Below are positions 52,722 through 62,050 of a stretch of DNA of 64,000 bases, piece after piece. The translations under genes were made by a program, and so were the position numbers. The stretch's first letter is position 1. Each line of letters begins with the position of its first letter. The stretch spans positions 184,958 through 248,957 of the forward strand of contig NZ_JAMLDX010000006.1 of the NCBI RefSeq assembly GCF_024211275.1, read 5' to 3'. This DNA comes from Sphingomonas tagetis (GTDB taxonomy: Bacteria; Pseudomonadota; Alphaproteobacteria; Sphingomonadales; Sphingomonadaceae). Under the pieces are notes generated by a model. The model saw only the letters and a list, made by a program, of their open reading frames with translations. It was not told the origin of the DNA and did not search any database.

Positions 52722-54283
52722 CAGGATGCAAAAAACTCCTCAGCGGCGCTGGCGCCTCCTTCCTCCGGGTCCACGCTATAGTCGATGGATTTGCCGGAAA
52801 GCCTGCCTAAGAACTCGGTCGCCCGCGTGACGCATCCGGTGTCACCGGTGGACGCACATGCATCCCGACGAAGTTTCCACCCTGCGCGCGAAAGCGGGTT
52901 TCTCGCCACAAAGTCCTTGGTCAAGGATAATACCATCCCCAACTTGGATTTATCGGTCAAGTAGGACACGGAATATTGAAGCTTATCGACCTCGTCACTA
53001 AGGTTCCTGCTCGCGTTGACAACTGCCCGGTCCGCTGCCGATACTTCCCCTTGCGCTCGATAAATTGCAGCCAGCAGCTCGTGCCCCTCGGATAGCGCGG
53101 GGCTGTCCGCAACGACAACGCGGACATCACGCAACGCCGCGTCAAGCGCCTTTCGATCGAACGCGTCCCATGCACGGACCAGTAACGCCCAAGGCTGTCG
53201 CTCTTCTATCGCCAAAACGGCCTGCGCGCGTCGGATCGCCTCCGATCGGTGCCCTGTCGCAAAAAGCGCCGCGGCCAGAGCGCCCTGGCCGTCGACATTG
53301 TCAATTCGAACGTCAGTTGCCCGCTCGTCACCAAGAATTCCTAATACGAGATCGGCTCGACCCATGCGATTGCACATCTCGGCGAGCGCCAAGCGAACCC
53401 ATTTCTTTCCACCAATTGCACTGTCGGCGGTCAACATCTCCGGTGCGACCGCGCCGTTCATCCACATTGCAACGATAGCGCTGCGGCGCGTGGCTCCCGT
53501 GTCCGGCTTCATTGCCTGTAGGACGCGTCCGCCCCGCGCGACGTCGCCGGCAGCGTAGAGGCTACGCGCATAATCCAGTTGGTTAATTTCATCCGGCTGC
53601 AGCCTGGCGATCCGACCGGTCACGATGACCATATTCCGTATATCCGCAGTCTTGCGGTAGATACGCCGCAACTGACGTAATACGTCGATACTGTTCGTAT
53701 CACGTCTGAACGGTTCCTGCAGAAGACTGGCGGCCTCAGCATAGTCACCGTCGCGGTAGGCAATCATGCTTTTGATCGTAAAGCCCAACTCGCTTGTGGG
53801 ATCATTCTTCAGGACCTCTGCAGCGAGACGCCCGGCGTCTGCGGCACGGCCTAGGCCGAGCGCCGCGAAAGCCTGCAAAACTAGTGCATTGGGCTCGCCT
53901 GGTGTCAGAAGCAGAACCTGTCCAGCATAGTCCTCCGCTTCGCCATATTGCCCGGCCGCCAGCGAAAGCTGGCTCAACGAGAAAAGCGCTTCCCGGTTGC
54001 TGGGATCTTGATCGAGAGCGTTACGATATGCGGCATAGGCACCGGGAGCGTCGCGTAGCGCCATCTTGGCCCGACCCAGCAACAGCCAGAGACCGGGCAG
54101 GTCGTCGCGTTCCCGAAGCGCATAGTCGAGCTGCGTGACCGCTTCACGATATCGCCCACCGTCAAGCAACTGCTGCGCCTGGGCTCCAGCTGCGGCCGCA
54201 CGCTCCGCCGGCGAGCTGCATGCCGACATTGAGAGAGCTGCGCCGCCCAGGCAGAAAGCGCCAAGAATGTGAGATGTTCGCAT
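52721..54283 (-). CDS. TPR-repeat lipoprotein of the PEP-CTERM/EPS system
   Basis: 520 residues from ATG 54283. Lipoprotein signal MRTSHILGAFCLGGAALSMSAC (Cys22). Tandem tetratricopeptide repeats fill about 30-470: AQQLLDGGRYREAVTQLDYALRERDDLPGLWLLLGRAKMALRDAPGAYAAYRNAL, then repeats near 105-175 and 290-440. Similar TPR proteins (PrsT-type) accompany exosortases. It probably scaffolds the periplasmic export complex. It overlaps the following glycosyltransferase gene by one base. Confidence 0.85.
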   Translation of the reverse strand: MRTSHILGAFCLGGAALSMSACSSPAERAAAAGAQAQQLLDGGRYREAVTQLDYALRERDDLPGLWLLLGRAKMALRDAPGAYAAYRNALDQDPSNREALFSLSQLSLAAGQYGEAEDYAGQVLLLTPGEPNALVLQAFAALGLGRAADAGRLAAEVLKNDPTSELGFTIKSMIAYRDGDYAEAASLLQEPFRRDTNSIDVLRQLRRIYRKTADIRNMVIVTGRIARLQPDEINQLDYARSLYAAGDVARGGRVLQAMKPDTGATRRSAIVAMWMNGAVAPEMLTADSAIGGKKWVRLALAEMCNRMGRADLVLGILGDERATDVRIDNVDGQGALAAALFATGHRSEAIRRAQAVLAIEERQPWALLVRAWDAFDRKALDAALRDVRVVVADSPALSEGHELLAAIYRAQGEVSAADRAVVNASRNLSDEVDKLQYSVSYLTDKSKLGMVLSLTKDFVARNPLSRAGWKLRRDACASTGDTGCVTRATEFLGRLSGKSIDYSVDPEEGGASAAEEFFAS

Positions 54284-54386
54284 GGGCCGCTCATGAATAA
54301 GTATAGCTTGGTTGTCCGCCGGGGACCGCAATCGCTTCTGTCCTGCTTCTGTCACGGAATAGTGGGACGACGCCGGCAGCCAGTGC

Positions 54387-55397
54387 TCATCGGCGCGGCC
54401 TCACCGCGGCGCCCTTATATTCGATGATCCGGAAGCCCCCCGTCCGCGCATTCCACAAATATCTGCAAAGACCGACGGCATTGGCAAGCTTGCTGAGCAG
54501 GCCGAAACCCATGCCGATATTTGCCTCGGCCCGAGTACGCCCACCGCGAAGAAGGCTTCGCCGGATGCGCAGGGCCAGCACAAGATAGCCGGCGGTACAA
54601 ACCAGCAGCGACGCGCCCCGACTGGGCCAGGCGAGAATCAAAGCCCCTGCAGGCAAGACGATGCCCCAGAACAGCGTGCTGAAAAACTCGCGGCGACAAT
54701 CGCGCACTGCCGATCGCCCGTTAAGCGCGAAACGTTGAGCAAGCGCGTGTCCCGCGCGGACCGAACGTCGCCACCACGCACCAAAATGCCTAATCCCGTT
54801 ATCGTGGGTTGCCATTTCAGCATCGATCTTCACGACACGAAAGCCAGCGAGCGAAATGCGCACGCCCAGCTCGGAGTCCTCGCCCGCAATCATCTCGGCA
54901 TTGAAGCCTCCCACAACACGCAGTGCCGAGACACGGGCGCACATGATGCCTCCAAGATTTCCAAAGTCACGAATCTCCCCAACATCTGATGACCACTCGA
55001 GCATGCTGAGCTTCGAGTAGATGCTCGAGCCCGGAGCCTGCTCGCGCAAATGTCCGACGACGATCGCGATGTCCGGATCGCCAAGCATCAGGTTGGCGGC
55101 GATCCCCGGAAAATCGCTACACAGCACACAGTCGCCGTCGAGAAATTGGACGAAGTCAGTTTCCGGGTGGCGGGCATCAAGCCATTCCAGCCCGGCATTG
55201 CGCCCACGCGCGGCCGAAAGCATCGGCGGCGAACTCAGTGACAAAACCTCGATGCCAGCCTTTCTGGCCACAGCAACGCTGTCGTCGGACGACGCGCTAT
55301 CGACATACACGACCGGCGCGTCGGCGCCTTGTGCCGATGCCAGCGCTTCGGCGAGCGATGCCGCTTCGTTTCTTCCAATGACGATTGTCGCGAGCAT
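54387..55397 (-). CDS. Glycosyltransferase family 2
   Basis: 336 residues from ATG 55397 (MLATIVIGRNEAASLAEALASAQG). GT-A domain: VVYVDSASSDDSVAVARKAGIEVL, ARGRNAGLEWL, VQFLDGDCVL (DxD), GGIMCARVSALRVVGGFNAEMIAGEDSELGVRISLAGFRV. Residues 230-300 include membrane helices (FWGIVLPAGALILAWP, LLVCTAGYLVLALRI). It would add a sugar at the inner membrane. It diverges from the PilZ gene, with about 150 bases between. Confidence 0.9.
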   Translation of the reverse strand: MLATIVIGRNEAASLAEALASAQGADAPVVYVDSASSDDSVAVARKAGIEVLSLSSPPMLSAARGRNAGLEWLDARHPETDFVQFLDGDCVLCSDFPGIAANLMLGDPDIAIVVGHLREQAPGSSIYSKLSMLEWSSDVGEIRDFGNLGGIMCARVSALRVVGGFNAEMIAGEDSELGVRISLAGFRVVKIDAEMATHDNGIRHFGAWWRRSVRAGHALAQRFALNGRSAVRDCRREFFSTLFWGIVLPAGALILAWPSRGASLLVCTAGYLVLALRIRRSLLRGGRTRAEANIGMGFGLLSKLANAVGLCRYLWNARTGGFRIIEYKGAAVRPRR

Positions 55398-55549
55398 GAT
55401 CCCCGCCTTGCTTTCTCTTTAACCGCTTGACGCCCATCCCCGGCCATGGGGTCCGACCGGCCCATGCCGCACACATATATGGCCGGCGATTAACACTATC
55501 CTTACCCTATTGCGACTAGCCCGACACCGACGCGAATGGAGCAACGTCG

Positions 55550-56011
55550 ATGTCCCTGCAGGCGACACTGCAACTTGACCAGAGGTCGGCGAGCCGGCAC
55601 GCGATGAGGCAAGACGCGACCCTGCGCGACCTGGCTCGCAAACCTCACGACGTTCAGATCGATGATCTTTCGCGCACGGGGTGTCACATCGCGACCCTGC
55701 TCGCTCTTCCGATCGGCGTGGTGCTGAACATCGGAATTCCGCAAATCGGGGTTCATGCGCTTCGCGTGGTTCGAGAAACGGAGGGGGGCTATGGCTGCGC
55801 CTTCGAGACTTCACTTGCCGAATCTGATCTGCGCATTGCGCTTGCGGCCGAAGCAAACAACGTCGCCGTCCCTTTTGGGGAACACCAAGCGCCAGCCACG
55901 CAGCGCGAACGGCTGACGCCGCCTGGGCTGATCGGCGCCGGCATTCTACTTGCCATAGCTGTGTCCTGGGCGATCACCTACCTGCTGCTGAGGGTGATCG
56001 GTATAAGCTGA
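55550..56011 (+). CDS. PilZ domain membrane protein
   Basis: 153 residues from ATG 55550 with GGAG eight bases upstream. The PilZ domain has the c-di-GMP motifs RxxxR (RHAMR, Arg16/Arg20) and DxSxxG (DLSRTG, 39-44), followed by beta strands to about 95. Residues 122-145 form a C-terminal transmembrane helix (LIGAGILLAIAVSWAITYLLL). PilZ proteins bind cyclic di-GMP and in EPS loci often stimulate polymer synthesis or export. It is the only evident second-messenger sensor in the locus. Confidence 0.88.
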   Translation: MSLQATLQLDQRSASRHAMRQDATLRDLARKPHDVQIDDLSRTGCHIATLLALPIGVVLNIGIPQIGVHALRVVRETEGGYGCAFETSLAESDLRIALAAEANNVAVPFGEHQAPATQRERLTPPGLIGAGILLAIAVSWAITYLLLRVIGIS

Positions 56012-56036
56012 TCCGCGGACGCGAGATGCTACAGAC

Positions 56037-56056
56037 TGCGCCAGGAGCCTGGCGCA
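56037..56056. terminator. Possible bidirectional terminator hairpin
   Basis: A perfect 8-bp stem TGCGCCAG / CTGGCGCA with a GAGC loop lies between the convergent PilZ and PEP-CTERM genes. There is no T-tract, so the role is tentative. Confidence 0.4.
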
Positions 56057-56103
56057 TGAGACCACAGCGCCCGCAATCGATCCCTGCGCTTTTGTGCGAT
56101 GGA

Positions 56104-56832
56104 TCAGTGGGCCGTGATCGCCTCAGCTTTGCGGCGCCGCACGCGCAATGCACCACCCACGCCTGCAAAGCCCAACAGCATCATCGCCCAAGTCGCCGGC
56201 TCCGGCACCGCTCCAACAAGTTCCGTGACCTTGATCGAGGCGATCTTGAAGCCGTCGTCGCGATCGCTGATGAGTGCGGCGCCCACAAGCCACTTGGTCG
56301 AAACACCAGTGGCACCAATCGGGACATAGCCGTTGCCGCCCGTACCGCCAACCTCCGTCCAGACGGACGGAACATTGTCGTAAAGCGTCAGGTTCGAGTT
56401 GAGCGCGCCGGCGTTGTAATAAGCCAGGTCGTTGTCTTTGCTCGATGAATATCCCATCGTATAGCTGTAGAGCGACACGCCCGTCAGCGAGACCGCACGG
56501 TCGAACTCCAGCATTACGAAATCGACATAGCCGTTAACATTGTCGATCTGGTGATAGTAGCTGCCGCCGCTGGAGTCGCCGAGCCCGGTAACACCGAGCC
56601 CGGTTCCATAGGCGCCCACATACGCCTTGGTAATGTCGTTGTTGGACAGGTTCGCCTGCCAGCCCGTCACCTTCATTGTCAGCGAGCCGCTCGTGAAGTT
56701 GAACGCGTTGCCATAGCCGCCGTTAACGCTCGAATTGCCAGTCGTGTTGAATGTGTAAATCACGTCTGCGGCAAGCGCCGGCGCCGCCAGGAAGAGTGAT
56801 GCCATTCCGGCAAGTGTCGCTACGATCCGCAT
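56104..56832 (-). CDS. PEP-CTERM sorting domain protein
   Basis: 242 residues. Signal peptide about 1-22 (ending APALAAD). A beta-sandwich-like region (VIYTFNTTGNSSVNGGYGNAFNFTSGSLTMKVTGWQANL, DFVMLEFDRAVSLTGVSLYSY, GFKIASIKVTELVG) resembles carbohydrate-binding or lectin-like folds. The C-terminus VPEPATWAMMLLGFAGVGGALRVRRRK is a full PEP-CTERM signal: PEP, hydrophobic helix and Arg cluster. Together with the protein at 46707 it forms the obvious set of exosortase substrates in this window. Confidence 0.9.
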   Translation of the reverse strand: MRIVATLAGMASLFLAAPALAADVIYTFNTTGNSSVNGGYGNAFNFTSGSLTMKVTGWQANLSNNDITKAYVGAYGTGLGVTGLGDSSGGSYYHQIDNVNGYVDFVMLEFDRAVSLTGVSLYSYTMGYSSSKDNDLAYYNAGALNSNLTLYDNVPSVWTEVGGTGGNGYVPIGATGVSTKWLVGAALISDRDDGFKIASIKVTELVGAVPEPATWAMMLLGFAGVGGALRVRRRKAEAITAH

Positions 56833-57045
56833 GATGCCCCGCTTCCGATTCGCTCGATTCGTTTCAAACGATCCTATGCTGAGTCGCTACTCGCCAGCAA
56901 CTAAGGTTGCCACCTCGGTAACCATCTTCCAATAAAATGAAGAAGATACTGAAAAGGAACAATATTCCTTGCCGGACAAGCCTCGGCGTCCCGAATCAAC
57001 ACAATCTGCCTTGGGCGCTTCCACTTCATCATCCGTCCGATGGCG

Positions 57046-57237
57046 CTAATCTGCTCCTCTCTCATCGCGGAATATCCCATGCCGCTCCGCCATCCGCTGG
57101 CGGTAGAACGCGGTTTCGCGACGCCGCTGACGGGCAATCCGCCGACCCGGTGCATGATAGCGAGCCAAAGCGAGGGAACCGACAAGGAGCCCCCCCAGAC
57201 CCAACATCATAAAAATAATCTGCAATGAGAACTCCAT
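57046..57237 (-). CDS. Small membrane protein (hypothetical)
   Basis: 63 residues from ATG 57237 with GAAGG seven bases upstream; a GTG one codon earlier is also in frame. One hydrophobic helix (about 3-24, SLQIIFMMLGLGGLLVGSLALA) leads into a basic tail (PGRRIARQRRRETAFYRQRMAERHG). The composition is like real small bitopic proteins, but no family is recognised. About 210 gene-free bases separate it from the PEP-CTERM gene. Confidence 0.45.
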   Translation of the reverse strand: MEFSLQIIFMMLGLGGLLVGSLALARYHAPGRRIARQRRRETAFYRQRMAERHGIFRDERGAD

Positions 57238-57785
57238 CACGCTACCTTCTACCGGGAGCCGCAGCTCGCAGCGGGCAATACATCGCCCTCGTCTTCAATC
57301 AGATCTGCTGGTGACAAGAAGCAGGGCATCTAGCAAAGCATGCAGCAGCCCCTCACAAAAGCTCCATGCCGTACCGATTTAGCTTAAGGCAGGTCACAAT
57401 GGGCGCCGCCCTCCTGAGTCCGAAACAGCTGCTCCATAACGAGACACCGTCACCGTCTGACCGGCCCCGCATTGCCGATCATTGAGGCGCAACGGCCAAA
57501 TGCAGCGCGAGTTCCATCGTCGGGTCGCACGAGAGAATGCACTCACCGCAAATCCACTTCTAAAAACTAGGCGGGCCCGCCATCAGTGCGCCGCGACCCT
57601 TGGCCCTCCGCATGGCTGCCTATCAAGACATTGAAAATATTGACAAAATAAATACATTACGCTGGCGTCAAGCCGCTGAGCTGATCCCCATGATCGCCGG
57701 TTGGGCACCTTCGCATCTCTCTTCCCTTCAACCGACCTTTAACCGGTTCGCCTTTAGTCCTGCGCGAAACCGCGGGGGCCAAGCC
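57238..57785. other. Gene-poor interval before the glycosidase-like lipoprotein
   Basis: 548 bases that should hold the divergent promoters of the small membrane protein and the glycosidase-like gene. The open frame of the latter extends to 57600 without protein-like style. No repeat or RNA gene is seen. It includes the promoter candidate at 57631-57658. Confidence 0.5.
57631..57658 (+). promoter_or_regulatory. Candidate sigma-70 promoter of the glycosidase-like gene
   Basis: TTGAAA (57631-57636), 16 bases, TACATT (57653-57658) in a locally AT-rich stretch. It would give a leader of about 120 bases before the ATG at 57786. Consensus match only. Confidence 0.3.
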
Positions 57786-59432
57786 ATGTCATCTTCGAAG
57801 AATCTGTCCAAGTCCGGCGAGATCGTGATATTGAAATCTGTGGGCAAAGCAGCACAGATATCAGCACTTGCGCTCTGTGTTGCGTGCGGTGGCACCAGCT
57901 CGAATACCTCGACGTCTGGTGTGGTCAGCGTCTCACCCACGCCTACCCCGTCACCATCTTCGACGCCGACCCCAACGCCCACGCCGGCCGCAGCTACAAC
58001 GGTTCCTCGCAACCGCTCGCTGTTGGGCGTGAATGTGGCTTCGGTCGATTACTACAGCGGTGAACGCAGCTTTTCCAATTTGCTTGTGGGCAGCGAATGG
58101 GTCGATCCCAACAAGAGCTGGAACAAGCTTGATCCCTCACGCGTCGATGCGAATGGCTATGTCATAAGCCTCGCCGCCGGTGAGCAGGCGAACATCATTC
58201 TGACTCCGCCTGCCGCGACCATGGCGGGTTCGGAGGTTGCGATCCGCTGCACGTACACCGGCTCCGGCAAGATCGCGGTGCGTGGAACGATCAAGGACGT
58301 CACAGCGGGTGATCATCAGGTCGAGTTCATTTGGCCAGCGCTGGCGCTTGGCGAACAGCGTGTGTACCTGGAGTTGCTGGAAACGTCTGCGGCCGATGGC
58401 GTTCGCAACCTCGATTGTCGCGAGAAGGACGCTGCACGCAGCCAGTTGTTCGCGACCGATTTCATCGAATCGCTCAAGCCCTTTGGCGTCATACGCTTCC
58501 TTGACTGGTCCGGGGCAAACGGGAAAGCCGCTTTCACCTGGGCCAATCGCCAGTCACCGGACGCGCTCGTCCAGGTCAACTCAAAGAACGTTGCGCTGGA
58601 TCACATGATCGCGCTGGCAGTCCAGACGGGCGCCAGTCCTTGGCTCCCGATCCCCTGGAATGCGGACGAATCGTATGTGCGTGGCATGGCACAGCTGGCT
58701 CATGCCCGGATCCCGGCAGGTACGCCGGTATATGTCGAACTTGCGAACGAAGTCTGGAACTACGCGTTCCCAGTGACCCATCTGGCGCAGGAAGAAGGGC
58801 TCGCGGCGGGGCTGTCTGCCGATCCGTTTGAAGCCACGCTCCGGCGCTACGCCCAGAAAATGGCTTGGGCGATGAAAATCTGGACGGAAGTCTATGCTGA
58901 CCGGCCCGCGGATCTGGTCCGGGTCGCTGCGACCCAGCATTCCAATCCGTGGACGGCATCCACGGTGCTTTCGTACAGCGACACTGCGAAATATGTCGAT
59001 GCCCTGGCCACTGCTCCTTATTTCGGTCACACGCTTTTCACGGACAATCCCACTTCGGATCTGGCCACCCTGTTCTCGGCGTTGTCGGCCGATGCTTCCA
59101 AAGTGATCAAGGTCCAGGCAAGCGCGAACCAGGACATCGCCAAACAATATGGCAAGCGCTACATCGCCTACGAGGCTGGGCAGCACCTGATCAACAGTTC
59201 AAACCATACGTTGCTTGCCGCGCTTAACCGGAACACGCTCATGGCCGATGTTTATCGGGCCTATCTCTCGGCGTGGCGCACCGACGTCGGCGACGTGATG
59301 ACCCTCTACAGTTCGACAGGCCCAATCACCTCGTCGGGCGCCTGGGGGTTGCGTGAATATGCGGGCCAGCCGCTCACGGCGGCGCCCAAGCTTCGCGCAG
59401 CTGTTCAAGATGCCAATTACTGGGTCAAATGA
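57786..59432 (+). CDS. Glycoside hydrolase-like lipoprotein
   Basis: 548 residues from ATG 57786. A lipoprotein-like signal (ISALALCVACGG, Cys about 38) precedes a Thr/Pro linker (about 50-75, TPTPSPSSTPTPTPTP). A beta-sandwich-like region (about 80-210) follows, then a TIM-barrel-like domain with GVIRFLDW, GASPWLPIPWNADESYVRGMAQLAH and PVYVELANEVWNYAFPV. The Asn-Glu of LANEVWN is the usual acid/base position of clan A glycosidases, and the Glu of YIAYEAGQH is a candidate nucleophile. The enzyme may trim or degrade the exopolysaccharide. I do not recognise the exact GH family. Confidence 0.7.
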   Translation: MSSSKNLSKSGEIVILKSVGKAAQISALALCVACGGTSSNTSTSGVVSVSPTPTPSPSSTPTPTPTPAAATTVPRNRSLLGVNVASVDYYSGERSFSNLLVGSEWVDPNKSWNKLDPSRVDANGYVISLAAGEQANIILTPPAATMAGSEVAIRCTYTGSGKIAVRGTIKDVTAGDHQVEFIWPALALGEQRVYLELLETSAADGVRNLDCREKDAARSQLFATDFIESLKPFGVIRFLDWSGANGKAAFTWANRQSPDALVQVNSKNVALDHMIALAVQTGASPWLPIPWNADESYVRGMAQLAHARIPAGTPVYVELANEVWNYAFPVTHLAQEEGLAAGLSADPFEATLRRYAQKMAWAMKIWTEVYADRPADLVRVAATQHSNPWTASTVLSYSDTAKYVDALATAPYFGHTLFTDNPTSDLATLFSALSADASKVIKVQASANQDIAKQYGKRYIAYEAGQHLINSSNHTLLAALNRNTLMADVYRAYLSAWRTDVGDVMTLYSSTGPITSSGAWGLREYAGQPLTAAPKLRAAVQDANYWVK

Positions 59433-59551
59433 GCTCCTGCTGAAAACCGGCAGACTGTTGTCATGTAGTTGGCAGGGCGCGTTGTATCGTGTCGACGGCG
59501 CCAGCGAACGGCGGGCGACATGAAGCCGTGAGGGCTGAGCGATGTCGGAGC

Positions 59552-60424
59552 TCAGGATATCAGGCGCGAAATTGTACCGTGGAGGGAATCGCGCCATGGG
59601 GGGGCGCTGTAGCCGAAGGTATTGGCAAAGCGCGTCGTATCGAGACGTGAGTTGGCAGGCCGCTTGGCCAGCGTGGGATAGGCGCTCGACGGAATACCGA
59701 TGACCTTTGCCGTTGGGCCTCCGCGGCAAGTGCTTTCGGCGAAAATCGCCCGAGCGAAGCCGGCCCAGTGCGTCCCGCCACTGCCTGCGACGTGGTAGAC
59801 CGCGTTGGTCCCCTTGCCCGGGTCGATTTGCCACGCCGCGATGACCGCCATGAGTGCGTCTGCGATGTCGAACGCACTGGTCGGATTGCCGAACTGGTCC
59901 TCGACCACCGCCAATTCGCTGCGCGTTTCGGCAAGCCGCAGCATTGTCTTCACGAAATTACTGCCGAACGGGCTGTATACCCAAGCCGTCCGCACGATCG
60001 CATAGGTGGCGTTCGAAGCGACCACTGCCTGCTCGCCAGCCAGCTTGGTCGCGCCATAGACGCCGAGCGGCCCGACAGGCTCGTCTTCGCGCCAGGGGCG
60101 GTCGAGCGATCCGTCAAACACATAATCGGTCGACAGGTGGATCATCCGCGCGCCGATCTTTGCGGCGGAGCGGGCGAGCGCGCCGGGGGCGTCACCATTC
60201 ACCGCCATCGCCAGCGCCGGCTCGTCTTCAGCCTTGTCGACTGAGGTATAGGCCGCAGCGGAAATCACCAGCGCCGGATTCACGGCTGCTACCGTGCGCT
60301 CGATCGACGAAGCATCGGCGAGATCGAATTCCGGTCGTCCGGCAAAGACGAGTTCGTGACCAGTCCCCCGTTCGGCCAGGCTTCGCGAGACCTGTCCTTC
60401 GCGGCCGGTGACCAGGATCCTCAC
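59552..60424 (-). CDS. rfbD: dTDP-4-dehydrorhamnose reductase
   Basis: 290 residues from a GTG that overlaps the rfbB stop by 4 bases (GTGA). [20 protein letters not shown] is the Rossmann loop; [45 protein letters not shown] and [12 protein letters not shown] (YxxxK) are the catalytic signatures of RmlD. It reduces dTDP-4-keto-L-rhamnose to dTDP-L-rhamnose with NAD(P)H. Last of the four-gene rfbA-C-B-D unit. The tail after residue 240 is less typical. Confidence 0.94.
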   Translation of the reverse strand: MRILVTGREGQVSRSLAERGTGHELVFAGRPEFDLADASSIERTVAAVNPALVISAAAYTSVDKAEDEPALAMAVNGDAPGALARSAAKIGARMIHLSTDYVFDGSLDRPWREDEPVGPLGVYGATKLAGEQAVVASNATYAIVRTAWVYSPFGSNFVKTMLRLAETRSELAVVEDQFGNPTSAFDIADALMAVIAAWQIDPGKGTNAVYHVAGSGGTHWAGFARAIFAESTCRGGPTAKVIGIPSSAYPTLAKRPANSRLDTTRFANTFGYSAPPWRDSLHGTISRLIS

Positions 60425-61479
60425 CCCGTCTTACCCAGCCGTTGTCCGGCATAGCTGCCCGAGCGGATCGGCTCCCACCACCAGCGGTTGTCGAGATACC
60501 AGTCGGCAGTACGGGCAAGGCCGGTGTCGAAACTTTCCTCCGCCTTCCAGCCGAGGTCACGCTCGATCTTGGTCGCGTCGATCGCATAGCGCCGGTCATG
60601 GCCGGGGCGGTCCGCGACGAAGGTGATCAACTCGCGCCGCCTGCGCCCATCGGCCAGGTGGACACGCGCATCAAGTACGTCGCAGATCGTCTCGACCACC
60701 TGCAAGTTGGTTCGCTCGTTGCGGCCGCCGACATTGTAGCTTTCCCCCACCGCTCCTCGGGTCAACACCAGTTCGAGCGCCCTGGCGTGATCGTCCACAT
60801 AGAGCCAGTCCCGGACATTCTCGCCCTTGCCATAGACCGGGAGCGGCCTGCCCTCGAGCGCGTTGAGAATGACCAGGGGGATCAGCTTCTCGGGGAAATG
60901 ATAGGGGCCGTAATTGTTCGAGCAGTTCGAGAGCACCACCGGCAGACCGTAAGTTTCGTGCCAGGCGCGCACGAAATGATCGCTGGCCGCCTTGGACGCT
61001 GAATATGGGGAGGAGGGCGCATAAGGCGTATCTTCGGTAAAGATGCCGCGGTCGAATGGCAGGTCGCCGAAGACCTCGTCGGTAGAGATGTGATGGAAGC
61101 GGAAAACCGCCTTTTCCGGACCTTCGAGCCCGCGCCAATATTCGAGCGCGGCCGACAGAAGGCGAAACGTTCCAACGACGTTGGTCTCAACGAACGCGCC
61201 TGGACCATCGATCGAGCGATCGACATGGCTCTCTGCCGCAAGGTGCATGACGCCTTCAACCCGCTCGTCGCGCAAAAGCCCAAGAACCAGCGGCACATCA
61301 GCGATATCGCCCTGCACAAAACGATAGTTCGGCGCGTTTTCGATCGCCTTGAGGTTGGCCCGATTGCCGGCATAGGTCAGCAAGTCGAGATTGACGACAC
61401 GCTTCCCCTTGCCGACCAGATGACGCACCACCGCCGAGCCGATGAAGCCGGCGCCGCCGGTGACGAGAATGGTCTGCAT
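60421..61479 (-). CDS. rfbB: dTDP-glucose 4,6-dehydratase
   Basis: 352 residues from ATG 61479 ([22 protein letters not shown]). GxxGxxG motif, [30 protein letters not shown], the active-site [10 protein letters not shown] and [15 protein letters not shown] (YxxxK) and [15 protein letters not shown]. It converts dTDP-glucose to dTDP-4-keto-6-deoxyglucose. Start chosen by the family; the open frame upstream overlaps rfbC. Four bases separate it from rfbC, and it overlaps rfbD by 4. Confidence 0.96.
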   Translation of the reverse strand: MQTILVTGGAGFIGSAVVRHLVGKGKRVVNLDLLTYAGNRANLKAIENAPNYRFVQGDIADVPLVLGLLRDERVEGVMHLAAESHVDRSIDGPGAFVETNVVGTFRLLSAALEYWRGLEGPEKAVFRFHHISTDEVFGDLPFDRGIFTEDTPYAPSSPYSASKAASDHFVRAWHETYGLPVVLSNCSNNYGPYHFPEKLIPLVILNALEGRPLPVYGKGENVRDWLYVDDHARALELVLTRGAVGESYNVGGRNERTNLQVVETICDVLDARVHLADGRRRRELITFVADRPGHDRRYAIDATKIERDLGWKAEESFDTGLARTADWYLDNRWWWEPIRSGSYAGQRLGKTG

Positions 61480-61483
61480 CGAA

Positions 61484-62050
61484 TCAGCCCTGATAGACGA
61501 AAGGGGAAGCGAAATCGGCAAGCCGCGGCGCGACAAGATCCTTGTCCGATAACGTTGGCTCCACGCCGAGCTCCGGCCAGTCGATGGCGAGATCGGGGTC
61601 GTTCCAGAGAACGGCCCCCTCATGCGCCTTCGAATAGGGGGCGCTGACCTTGTACAGCACCTCCGTATCGGGCGTCAGCGTCATGAAGCAATGTGCGAAG
61701 CCGGCCGGCACGAGCAACTGGTTCCACTTCGCCGACGACAGCTCGCAGCCCACCCATTTGCCATAGTCGGGCGAGCCCCGGCGGATATCGACCGCGACGT
61801 CATAGATCGACCCGCGCAACACGCGCACCAGCTTGTCCTGTGCAAAGGGCGGCGCCTGGAAATGCAGCCCACGAACAGTCCCGATCTCGGCTGAAAAGCT
61901 TTGATTGTCTTGGGCCCAGTCGATCGCGATGCCTTCGGCGGCGAAAGCGGACTGTTTGAAAACCTCGGAAAAGAAACCCCGGTGATCGCCATATTTGGGC
62001 GGCGTCACCTCGATCACCTCGGGGATGGCAAGGCGGCGGAACACGGTCAT
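61484..62050 (-). CDS. rfbC: dTDP-4-dehydrorhamnose 3,5-epimerase
   Basis: 188 residues. Cupin epimerase: [68 protein letters not shown] with the catalytic His of RGLHFQ, and [47 protein letters not shown]. It inverts C3 and C5 of dTDP-4-keto-6-deoxyglucose. Overlaps rfbA by 4 bases. Confidence 0.96.
   Translation of the reverse strand: MTVFRRLAIPEVIEVTPPKYGDHRGFFSEVFKQSAFAAEGIAIDWAQDNQSFSAEIGTVRGLHFQAPPFAQDKLVRVLRGSIYDVAVDIRRGSPDYGKWVGCELSSAKWNQLLVPAGFAHCFMTLTPDTEVLYKVSAPYSKAHEGAVLWNDPDLAIDWPELGVEPTLSDKDLVAPRLADFASPFVYQG

Noticed and set aside
56897..56912. Sigma-54-like site (TGGCAA ... TTGC) upstream of the second PEP-CTERM gene
   Set aside because: Both boxes are recognisable but the spacing is one base too long, which normally abolishes sigma-54 use.
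56901..57185. 94-codon minus-strand frame between PEP-CTERM and the glycosidase-like gene
   Set aside because: It overlaps the better-supported small membrane protein and lacks a ribosome site.
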